From NCBI GenBank assembly GCA_946811185.2, contig OX328109.1, forward strand, positions 41,524,129 to 41,588,128: 64,000 nt of DNA. The letters are read 5' to 3'. The notes beneath the pieces were generated by a model. That model did no database searches. It worked only from the letters and a program-made list of their open reading frames with translations, and was not told the DNA's origin. Positions 48,801 through 60,800 of this stretch are shown here, piece by piece; position 1 is the first letter of the stretch, and every line of letters begins with the position of its first letter. A program made the translations under genes and the position numbers. This stretch comes from Hippopus hippopus. Its lineage: Eukaryota; Mollusca; Bivalvia; Cardiida; Cardiidae.

Positions 48801-51800
48801 GGTAATGGGTTAAAATACAAGTGATACAAATATCTTCAGAAAATCTGTTTATCACATAATTTCCCTTGTTTTCAGTGTAATATACCAATTATGAATTTTC
48901 TAATCATTATACACGTGTGATGTCACAATTGTGGAACATCATTTTTGAAGTCATTTTGTATATATTCCATCGAAGTGAATGGATTTATGGATAAGGCCAC
49001 GGGTGCATCTATAGATGTTTTGAATCTTCTGATCTATAATTTGTGAAATATCGTTATTTGATAAAAAGAATCTGACATGAGTTGGCATTTGAGATAAAAT
49101 TTTATTAAACTCGTCAAAAAAAAATGATATTAAGCTCGCCAAAGGCGCCCATAATAACATTTTCCCTAGACTTGTTTAATGTAATTTTATCTCAAATGCC
49201 AACTCATGTCTGATCCTATATATCTAAAACAGTATTTATCAGACATTACTGCTCTTTTTGAATGACCTTGATCGATCCACTTCATTCTCTCATGTAAACT
49301 CTATGATACACTTTATCTTTCACTCTTTAAAATGATAGAAACATTGTGGGCAAAGAAAAAAATGCTGTTTACCAGCATTATCTTTTTTTTCTACAATGTT
49401 TTCAAAGGGCATCTTCCCTAATGTCCTTAACCCTTTCCCAAACGACAAAATTTTGGACTAGACCAAATTGAAAGCGTTTGCAGACGATAAATCAAATGTA
49501 ATGCAAATGATGATTTTTGTCTATGAAAGGGTATGAAAACATTGTGGGAAAAGGAGAAAATGCTGGTTACCAGCATTTTCTCCTTTTCCTACAGTGTTTT
49601 CAAAAGCCTTCTTTCCCAGCACCGTAAAAACCAGGGATTGTTTGGGAAAGAATTAAACTACAAGCTTGACAGATACAGGATTACAAAACAAAACTTACGC
49701 CAGAGTGTAAGACGGTTCTCTTGGTCCTAATGGCCTCATTGAAAGTAGTCCGAAGGCAAACGTTGAGCAAATCCACTGTTTGAGCAATGTCTGTGAAAAA
49801 TAAAACAAACAGAAAAATTTAATCCTTTACCAGGTGATCTTACGTTTAACCCTTTACCACACAATACCGACTTTTAACGACCCTCAGAAAGAAGCCTTTT
49901 GAAAACATCATGGGAAAAGGAGAAAATGCTGGTAACCAGCATTTTCTCCTTTTCCCACAATGTTTTCTACCCTCCTGGAAACAAATTTCAATTTTTGAGT
50001 TAGGTTTATTTTGTCGCCTGCAAGTGCTTTCAATTTGGACCAGTCTAACATTTTGTCGTTTGGTAAAGAGTTTAATTCTCTACCAAACGAAAAAAAAAAA
50101 TATATAGACATTTCCAAACAGAAAGCATTTGCAGACGGTAGGGCTGTAACGATACAGTAGCTCACGAATACGAATACACATCACGATACATGAATATAAG
50201 TTTTTTTTCCAGGCACAAAATGAATTATTTTTTCAACGCTTTGGATTAAAAAAAGTCATATCAATATTGATAAAGTAATGAAAAAAGCCTACCTGGCTTT
50301 AAATATTGATTTTAAAAGGAAAGGACAAATGGTAATATTGAAATTTAAACACAATCAAAAGTTTCATGACCCCAGGAGATTTTGCTTGAAAATTTTGTGG
50401 GAAAAAGACAAAATGCTTGTTAGTTACCATTTTGTCTTTTCCCCACAATGTTTGTCTTTTGTAATTGGTCAGAAATTCTGTTTGTTTCTCATGGTGTTTT
50501 CAATTGCTTTCATTGTCATTTAAAAAAAGTGTTTTCTGGTAATTTCAACTTATTTGTCAAATAACACTGGTGGCACTGCATCACTGTCAAAGTTTTAACA
50601 CAACTTAATATTTTTCTTCAAGAACACCAGCATATCCACATGCTCAGGGCTCAGTGCTGCCCTCTGAGCAGATACAACATCTCCTGCAGTGCTAAACACC
50701 CTTTCACTTGGGACACTGGTGGCAGGTATGCATAACAAGTGTCTTGCAGCTCAACTAAGATGAGGAAAATTGTACTGGTTCTCCCTCCACCAATCTAAAG
50801 GAGAATGGCTTAAGTTTAACGGGTCCAATTGTTTATATTTGTCTAATTCTTGTTCAATCAACTGTTGCTGTGACTTGGTTGCTGGCTCCTCTTTTAAAAC
50901 ATAAACATCCCCCAGAAGAGTGTCTAGAGCTGCTTTTTTTGCAGGTGGGTCAACATCCTCAGAATCAGAAACAACCACAGGCTCAGCAATTTCCAGAGCT
51001 GGTAGTGCTGGTTCTGTAGCCTCTGCTTGAGATTTTCTGGGTTGGGTGTTTTCCTCTTTCTCCACTTTTATTCGGGGTTTATTTATGGAATTAGTCAAAT
51101 GTACCACTTTAGCATAGGCATGCAGGCGTTCATCGATCTGGAGAAAGGGCAAAGTATGGTAGCTTGCAACAGTATGTCCCTTATTTCAGGTTCCTGGTAC
51201 CTTTTTTTTCAAATCATTGAGCAAGGCCTGTTTAACAGATTTAATGGTCTTTGGGTCACCATCACTAGGTGAAAGACTACTCATCAAATTGTTCAAGAGT
51301 GGCATAACCATGGATATCGTTGGGTGATGCTCCTCACAGAGGATTGTTGTGATGGTTTTGAGGGGCTCCATAATCAAAACAAGCTGCTCTGCTGATGTTA
51401 TATCTCCTGGAGAGAGAGTGTCAAGGTCTGGGTCTTTACGCACCTCCTGTGAGACAAGAACTGCCATGACTGCAGCCTGTTGTTCAAGGTAGCGCTGGAT
51501 CATGTCATAGGCACTGTTCCATCGGGTTTTAACCTCAGTGAGAAGTTTGTGTTTTGGAAGCTGCAGTAGCTCCTGCTTCAGAGTAAGTAGATGGGCAGCT
51601 GTTGTGCTCTTATGGAAAAAGTTGACAATCCTTTTTATTCTGCCAATGAGACGCTGAACTTCAGGAATCTTCAAGGCTTGCTGTGCAGCTAGATTAATTG
51701 TGTGTGCAAAGCACTTTATATGTGGCTTGAAATTCCCTTCTCTACATGCAACTCCCATATTAGCAGCTCCATCTGAAGCAACTGGTTGGATACCATGAAA

Positions 51801-54800
51801 TCTTTGTAACTGCCATTCATCAACAGCACACCTAAGTACTTCTGCAATGTTATTGCCAGTGTGGGATTCAAACATCGGACGGGTTTGGAGGACAGCACTT
51901 TGGAGATTCCATTCATCATCTATGTAATGTACAGTAATTGTAATATAACTCTGTGTAGCTCTAGATGTCCATCCGTCTGTTGTGATCGCAAGTGTGTCGG
52001 CATGCTTTAACTTCTGTTTGAGTTGATCACATGTCTCATGATAAAGGGCAGGAATATGCTTCTGACTGAAAGTGACCCTTGATGGAACATGATATCTAGG
52101 CTCTAGGCATTTTAAAAGGTCTTTAAATGCTTTGTTGTCTACCAACGTGAAAGGCCTCATGTCTGTTACGAGAAGTATGGTGATTATTTTAGTGATTTCT
52201 TTTGCCCTTTTGCTGTCTTGACCTAATTTGGCTTGAAACATTTGCTTTAAACTGGGCTGCTCTGGCTTAGCTACCATCTGTAGACCACCTGTAGATGGCT
52301 GGGGAGAGCACACAGGTGGATTAGAAGTACTTGTTTGTGCTGATTTCGGACTAGCTCCAGAAACTTCAATCCCATGTTTCCGACGAAGATGGATGGCCAT
52401 GTTAGATGTGTTCTTACAAGTGTACCTGTAGATATAATTAAAAGAAGCATATTAACTTTTTATTCTAATCCATGTAATTAACTAATTATATCATTATTCT
52501 TTCCTCATTTTTAAATCATTAATCAATAAAAAGAAAAGATGCATAGAACTTCCGATTTTAATTTAATGATTTTTCAATATTACATAATTTACATTTTATT
52601 TTTTAAATTATTCATTTATGTATTTATCTACATGCTATTATCATTTAAAAATAATCACTGATTAACTCTTAACCACACAATCCCGACTTACAACGACCCT
52701 GAGGCCAAGGCCTTTTGAAAACATGATGGGAAAAGGAGAAAATGCAGGTAACCAGGATTTCCTTCTTTACCCACAATATTTTCTGCTCTATCAAAGCCAT
52801 GAATCATCAATTTAGCAACATTCATTTTGTCTTCTGCAAATGCTTTCAATTTGAACAAGTCTAAATTTTTATCATTTGGTAATGGGTTAATCAACTCTAC
52901 TGCTTAATACTATAATTTTTTTTTTAAATTTGTAGGAGACATCTCACACATACTTTATGCACACTCTTAATCATTTAAATCTGTACACTCAACATTGATA
53001 CACTAATCATTTGTCAAATTGTTATCTTCATACAAACTAGCCTCCTAATTAGTATCAGAAAATAAAAATAAATATCAAAGAAATATCTTTATAAATACAT
53101 ATATTTGAAAAATTATACTATAACAGGGCCAAATTGCCCATTTCTGGGCTTGGCCGGTTGTATTTTTCATTGAAGGATGGTGCCGGTTTGACTTATTGTC
53201 ACGCACGTTTGGCAGACCGAGGCCGTTTTGACTAGGGGCCGACTTAATATTTGGTCAGTTTGACCTATTAAAATTGATATTAATCTTGATATACTTCATT
53301 TCATGACTGCATAGTCTGCACACTGTCGAGGTTTCCTTCGTTATGACCTTGTCCCCCTCCTTTACTCGTGAAAACCCGAAATATTTCCACACGGGGGACT
53401 TAAATTTTGCCGGTGGACTAACTATCTCGTCTGACATTTTGCGGGAAATACGAGAGACTCCTTTACAGCATGTCGCTATATTAATGGTAAACCTGTACAC
53501 AATGACGATAAATAATAAAAACTTATATTTCTTAATTCTTATAATTGAAATTTAGAACAAAAATCGATTTTCAATTGTTTTAATTCCTTTTCGAGTAGTT
53601 CACGCCATATGCCATAAAGCGTCATACAAACCTCTCGAAGTTGCTTCCCTTTCAATCATTGTTTACATCTAGATAAAATTCACGAGGTTTCTTCTTCGAG
53701 CAAAACTTTGTTGAACTTGACTGAGTAAGTAAGCATCCCGGATTTTTTTTTGTATTCGCCAATATTCGGTTCTCGGACAGACGAATACGATACGTATTCG
53801 CGGGGAAAAAAATATTCGGTGCATCGAATACTCGAGTGTATCGTTACAGCTCTAGCAGACGGCAAAATAAATGTGACTGAAACATTGAAATTTGTTTCGT
53901 GAAGGGTAGAAAACAATGTTGGAAAAGGAGAAAATGCTGGTTACCAGCATTTTCTCCTTTTCCCATCATGTTTTCAAAAGGATTGTTAAAACTCGGGATT
54001 ATGTGGTAAAAAGTTGAGCCTTAACCACACAATCCTGACTTTGAATGACCCTGATGAAGAAGCTTTTGAAATCATTGTTGGAAAAGGAGAAAATGCTAGT
54101 AACCAGCATTTTCTCCTTTTCTCACGATGTTTTCTACCCTATCAAAAAAAATATCGGCATTTGGGTGATCTTTAGTTAGTCATCTGCAAATGCTTTCGAT
54201 TTCGAACAGTTAAATGACCTTAGGAATGAAGGCTTTGGAAAACAAGTAAACAAGAAAAAGCTGATAACCAACATTTTATCCTTTGCCCAAAATACTTTCT
54301 AACTTATCAAAGGCAAAATTCCATTAAAATAGCACCACTTACTTTTTTCATCTGCTTTCAGTCAGGACATGTATGTCTAAATTTTTTTCGTAAGGTAAAG
54401 AGGGAACCTGATTCTGCTGCTAAGAGTGCCATGATTGCAGCTATTTTTTCCTCCATTGTGGAGGAAGATCATACTACATGTTCTGTGCTGCCTGGTCTTG
54501 ATCAACTTAGTCCAGAAAAGGCCATCTAATCTTGATTTACATCATCAACAAAAACAACTAAAGATGCGTTCAGTTCTATACAAGTAAGTGTTGGTTGTTC
54601 ACTATGAGGTGTGCTTTTTGATGTTTTTGTATTGACCTGCAGTCCTTTTACCCTTCCCCAAACAAAAAATCCAATATATTAACAATCCTGACGAAGGAAT
54701 CTTATGAAAATAACATGGAAAAAGAAGAAAATACTGGTAACTATTTAACTACATTTCTATCCTTCAAACACAAATCCTATTTTTTAAGTCACATTTGTCT

Positions 54801-57800
54801 TCTGCAAATGATTTCAATTTAGCAGAGTGGTGACTTGAAAAGAATTTCTCCTCTTCCACATCTGAAAGTGGTTTAGGTTTGGACATGTATAAAATTTTTG
54901 ACAAGTATTAAAGTGACTAGTTAGCCTTTATTTAAAGCGCCAAATAAACCAAACAAGTACTTTCAATCCAGAAATTAAACTCCAATAATTACAAATTCAA
55001 GATTGCTTTTATCCAGAAAGTCTCAGCAAAGAGGACAGTGTAGATCAAGATCAGACTGCAAGTTCTGTGCAGTCTGATCTTATCTACACTGGCCGCAAAG
55101 GCAACTTTGGTTGTGGAATGTGCTTTAAAGGTTAAGAACAACAAGCAACAAAAGGACATACCTTATCTAATGTATCTGTTCCACTTTTTGATAGGACCGG
55201 CCACAGACCAAACGCAAAGAAAATGAAGCCATAGAATATACGGTAATGCAGGGCCATGAGCTGCAACAAATACAAACATGTTAGATTACTTATTATTTTC
55301 TACCCCTTTAAACACAAGTCCCCTTATTTAAGCCACATTGGATTTTACTTCTGCTTATGCACTTTGGTAAAGAGATAACACAGGGGGTCTCTAACATGAG
55401 TTTGACAGTAATGTGATTGAAACAGCTTTGCAAGGGCAATATCTGAATATTCATAACTGAAAATGTTTATCACAATGAACAGTTCCAGGGTTCCACAGTC
55501 AACTAAAGTATATACAAATAGTAACAATAAATCTTTTTTTTTGTTTTCGATATTTTGGCTAGCAGTCTTCATCGAGAAAGATAAAGGTAGTTAATTGAAT
55601 ATATATGTATTCTTATTTCAAGCTTTACAGAAGTTTATCAAGAAATAATAGTGAATTATGGTTTGATATTTCATGGTTACGACCAGTGAAAAATACCAAT
55701 TTCATATTTTCTCTCTTCAATTGAAGGCAGAAACAGTGGTTCCAGGGCACTCTTTTACCTAGGTAAACAGTGCGTGCCATTCAAACAGAGGGAAATATGA
55801 TGTAATTTATGCATATTACCCTACATTTCTTGCGCTTTATGCAATATTGTAAAGCTTTCTTGTGTGGAAGGGGTACTCCAAGGGGAATTACTGAAAATGT
55901 ACTGGATTTTGATGAAAGTCCAAAACAAAACAGGAGTTAGAAGCTTGAAATAAACAGAACATTAGCATGAAGATAACAGGAATTATTGTAGTTTCTTAAA
56001 ATAAAGATGAAATGGGTTACAAACTGGCTGAAAACTGCCTGAAAAACAAGTAAAGATGTATCTTTAAAACATTTGATCATTTTGGTAACAGTTCATATTG
56101 GCTTACCAGAATCAGCAATCCAAACAATGTAAGCAGGGCCACTGGCAATAGGTCTTTCTGTCTTTTAATTATGGGTAAAACTGTTCCTATTTCATAATAC
56201 CTGTAAATAAGATGTATATATGCATGTAACCATAATAACAGACTTTACTGTCTTCTAATAATTGGTATACATGTTCTAAGCAAAGTGGGAATCAGAACAA
56301 TTCTGGAATTTTCCTGTGCAAAAAGGGAATTCCCACTTTGTTGTGCAATCCTAGAATAGTATCAGCACAATTGTATCAGTACAATTGTAGAATTGGACAA
56401 GCAATTTTTCCATTTTTATCAATAAACCATGTAGGTAGATTCTCTGCGCAAAGTCGGAATGACAAAGTGGGAATCTTAACCTGATTTAACAAGGAGAAAT
56501 AATTATCATCTTGTACTCTCTCATAACCATAGTTTTCATATCCTTTAAAACAATTTTGTTTCTATTGCTTTAATGACCAAAATGATTTTGTTTTGATATT
56601 TGTACGAATTTTCAGTTGGTCTAAAATTAGCAACTTCATACGGACCAATGGGTCAAACAATTTAGATCTATATTACCGGTACATAACAAAAATAGGTCTC
56701 AAACAAGAACAAAGCTAAAAGATTTTGATTTTCTTCATTCGTGAGTTTATTTTGTTATATGATAATTCTTTCATTGCGCAGTATAATGGCTCGTTTATGA
56801 CTAAAACATGTGTAATTTAAGACGTCATCATAGCATTCAACTTTGCATAGTTAGTAGATCTATTGTTAGAAATTTAATACCCTTGAAGTAAACTGAAAAT
56901 TAGATCATTAAAACCTAAAAAACTGACAATGAGTTTTGAGTTTTCTCTTAGACTTTATAAATTTGTTGGATCTTTTTTTTCCAATTTATGATATTCAGAG
57001 AAAATAAACTTAGCTAGCATTTGAATTTCGGACTCGGTATGAAATTGGAAAGAAAAAACATTATGAAATCTTGTATAAATGTTTGTTTACATTACTTTGA
57101 CAGCAAAGTATTGATGAAAACAAGTAATATTGAATTATATGTACATTAACCATACATTAACCATTAACCATATTGGTTTATTCTGTTTCTTACACAGTTT
57201 GTCCCAAAAGTATGTAGACTTTTTCAATGACTTGGCTATTTAGAATCAGTTTTTGGTGTTTTTGTAATGTTTTGTTACTTTTCAGCTGATCATTGTATAT
57301 TGATGAAACTCATAGCATGAATAAATGATATACCTTATGATACACCTTCAAAGTTTGATATGAAACTGATACTGAATAACAAAGTTATGGGGAATTGGGC
57401 AACCCTCTTAATATGTACATGCAAAAAAAATTATACAGGCACATGTTCTGTTGCATGAACACGTAACCATGTAACTCATGAATATTCATAAAAATAAGAT
57501 TCTGACGGTCACATCTCTTCATATCACACATCCTTTCAAAGAGAAATACCATTACTTAACCCTTTCCAAATCATAGACGACACCAGAAGCTTTCATGGAC
57601 AATGTAGATCAAAATCAGATTGCACGGAATGTGCAGTCTGATCAATAACCTAAACTGTCCACTGCTTTATTTTTAATTATGACTGAACTTTTGATCTTGC
57701 AGCAAAAGTATATTTGTAGGCCTTGAGAAATTGCAATTTATCTATCCAGTATAATGAAGGAGATCCTTTACCAAACAATCCCTGGTTTTCACGACCCTGA

Positions 57801-60800
57801 GAAAGAAGCCCTCTGAAAACATTGTGGGAAAATGAGAAAATGCTGATAACCAGCATTTTCTCCTTTTTCCACAATGTTTTCTTCCCTACCAAAAATAAAT
57901 TTCAATTTTTGAGTCACATTAATTTTGTCGTCTGAAAATGCTTCCAATTTGGACTAGTCTAAAATTATGTCGTCTGGTAAAGAGTTAAGCCACATCTGTC
58001 TTCTGAAAATGCTTTCTAAAATTATGTTGTCTGGTGCAAAGCTTAAATAAGAGCACCACATGCAAGTTCTAATGCTCTGCTGCAGTTGCTTTCAGAAATA
58101 GATTGATTTTCAGTGAAAATTCTAAGTAGAAAAAGGGGCATAATAGTGTCAAAAATATTTTGATGGTTACCTGACCCTGTTGTATAGGTTCCCTCTTTGA
58201 TAGTTGAAAACTAGTCAGTAATTCAAGTCTGTAGACAATACCTTCAGTAATGAGAGATACATGTGTATTATAAAAAGTCAAAGGTTTGGCACAACTATGA
58301 TGCAGACGAAAAAAATGTAAAGACAACAGAGCTATGACAATACTTCAATGTTTTCTTCAAAAACAGCCGATCTAGAAGTTGTTACTTACTTTATTATAGC
58401 TGCTGTCCAGACAGGGATGGGCAAAATCAGATGTAAGCAATTTGTGACGGAGGCAGAACTGGCTGTAAACAAACAAAAATTGATTGTAATTCAACCATTA
58501 ATCCTTTACCCCGTAATTCAAAGTTTTTATGACCATGAAAAAAAAGGCTTTTGAAAACATTTTGCGAAAAGGAGAAAAATGCAGGTAAGCACCATTTTCT
58601 CCTTTTTCCACCATGTTTTCCCTCCTTGCAATAATGGCAGAACTGGCTGTAAACAAACAAAAATTTATTATTATTTAACCATTAACCCTTTACCATCTAA
58701 TCCTTGGTTTTTATGACCCTGAAGAAAAAGGCTTTTGAAAACATTATGGGAAAAGGAAACTAGAGGCGCTTGAGCGCCTGTATCGCTCCACAGGCCTGAT
58801 ATTTCTATAATGGCGAAAGGAAGTTTTTAACAATTATCATTCAGTCCTGCATTTTAGCTCACTGAAGAAACAATTTGGTAGACAACCACCATAGGAACTT
58901 ACCTGCAAAACAACAATGAAATCCAATGAATAGTTTTAGAGAAGAAATTTTTCAAAGATTTTACTTTATACCATAAAAGGAAAATGAGTCTCCCATAAAA
59001 GCCATGTTTTTTGACAGATCTTTTTTTTTTTAAGGAATTCTGTAAACCTGTATCTAAGGAACATTCCTGCAAAATAATAATGCTATCCAAATAGCGGTTT
59101 GGGAGGAGAAGATTTTTAAAGGTTTTTTACTTTGGTTGCCATGGCAACCAGAATTCTTCATGGAACACAATTATTTGAAGGAATTTGAAAGAGGACCACC
59201 AAAGGAACATTCCTGTGAAATTTGGTAAAAATCCAGTCAATAGTTTCTGAGGAGAAGTTTTTTAAAGAAAAAGTTTACGGACGCACGCACGGACGAACGA
59301 ACGGACGGACGGACGCACGCACAACGGACACGCCATGACAATAGCTCGCTGGCCTTCGGCCAGTGGAGCTAAAAACTGGTAACCAGCAATTTCTCTTGTT
59401 CCCAAAATTTTTTTCCAGCCATTCAAAGACAAGAATTAACAAGATGTCTGTTTGTAAAACAGTCATGCCCCCCTACCGCCACATTGATACAGGAAGTGGC
59501 ACAGGTCATAAACTGATATCAAAAGAATTGATTGGGGGTCATCTTTTTGATTTATAGCCCACTTCAATTGTTAAATGTGATAATCTGTCAACAGTTTGCA
59601 TAATTGTACACACCGCCATGTGTATACATACAAGATTGTAAACAGTCGCCGATACACAGACTGGGTTATCGATTTTCTTTTCGGCACGCGTGTTCGACTT
59701 CCGCTTTTTCCCAGTCAACTTCGATGCTTACTACGTCCCCGATAATACGCGAATAAAATGTTGGAGCCACAAGTTGAGCCACATATGATGATTTTTGAGA
59801 CACTTTAATTTTTTTTTGAGCAAATGGCTCAAGTGGTGAACGGCAGCACAGGCCCTGAATTATCTGGTGGTCACTGTGACCTTGACCTTTCACGGATTAA
59901 CCTTAAAATCGATAGGGATCATTTACACTCCAAGATGAATATCTGTACTGAATTTGAAGAACCTATGTCAATTCTGTGTCTAGTTATCATCTGGACAAGG
60001 TTAGGTCTAAATATCATTAAGTTGAAGGCCACTGTGACCTTGACCTTTGATGGATTAATCTCAAAATCGATAGGGATCATTTGCACTCCGAGACAAATGT
60101 CTGTGCAAATTTGACGAACCTAGGTCAATTCTGTGTCTAGTTATCATCCGGACAAGGTTTGGTCTATATATCAACATGTTGACGGTCACTGTGACCTTGA
60201 CCTTTGACCGATTGACCTCAAAATCAATAGGGATCATCTGCACTCTGAGACACATGTCTGTGCCAAATTTGACAAACCTAGGTCAATTCTGTGTCTAGTT
60301 ATCATCCGGACAAGGTTTGGTCTATATATCAACATGTTGACGGTCACTGTGACCTTGACCTTTGACCAATTGACCTCAATATCAATAGGGATCATCTGCA
60401 CTCTGAGATGCATGTCTGTGCCAAATTTGATGAACCTAGGTCAACTCTGTGTCTAGTTATCATCCGGACAAGGTTTGGTCTATATATCAACATGTTGACG
60501 GTCACTGTGACCTTGACCTTTAACCGATTGACCTAAAAATCAATAGGGATCATCTACACTCCAAGACGCATGTCTGTACTAAATTTGACAAACCTAGGTC
60601 AATTTTGTGTCTAGTTATCATCCGGACAAGGTTTGGTCTATATATCAACATGTTGACGGTCACTGTGACCTTGACCTTTGACCGATTGACCTCAAAGTCA
60701 ATAGGGATCATCTACACTCCAAGACGCATGTCTGTGATAAATTTGACAAACCTAGGTCAACTCTGTGTCTAGTTATCATCCGGACAAGGTTTGGTCTATA

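Larger units (their letters stand above)
50139..53854 (-). mobile_element. hAT transposon inserted in PIGN intron
   Basis: The element is 3716 bp. Left terminus TAGGGCTGTAACGATACA and right terminus (complement) TAGAGCTGTAACGATACA differ at one base. An exact 8 bp target duplication GCAGACGG lies at 50131-50138 and 53855-53862, the hAT hallmark. Both flanks belong to one copy of the TTAA palindromic element, so the host of this insertion is identifiable. Subterminal ATTCG/CGAATA repeats lie near both ends. Confidence 0.95.
50072..54017 (-). mobile_element. TTAA palindromic element split by the hAT
   Basis: The left part (50072-50138) runs into the hAT at the target duplication. It resumes at 53855 (CAAAATAAATGTGACTGAAA), passes through a full palindrome (53905-53972) and ends at GTGGTAAAAAGTTGA. 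Its TTAA at 50072 is shared with the preceding copy. Confidence 0.88.

Noticed and set aside
51027..51272. + strand open frame within the hAT
   Set aside because: It is the antisense shadow of the transposase gene.
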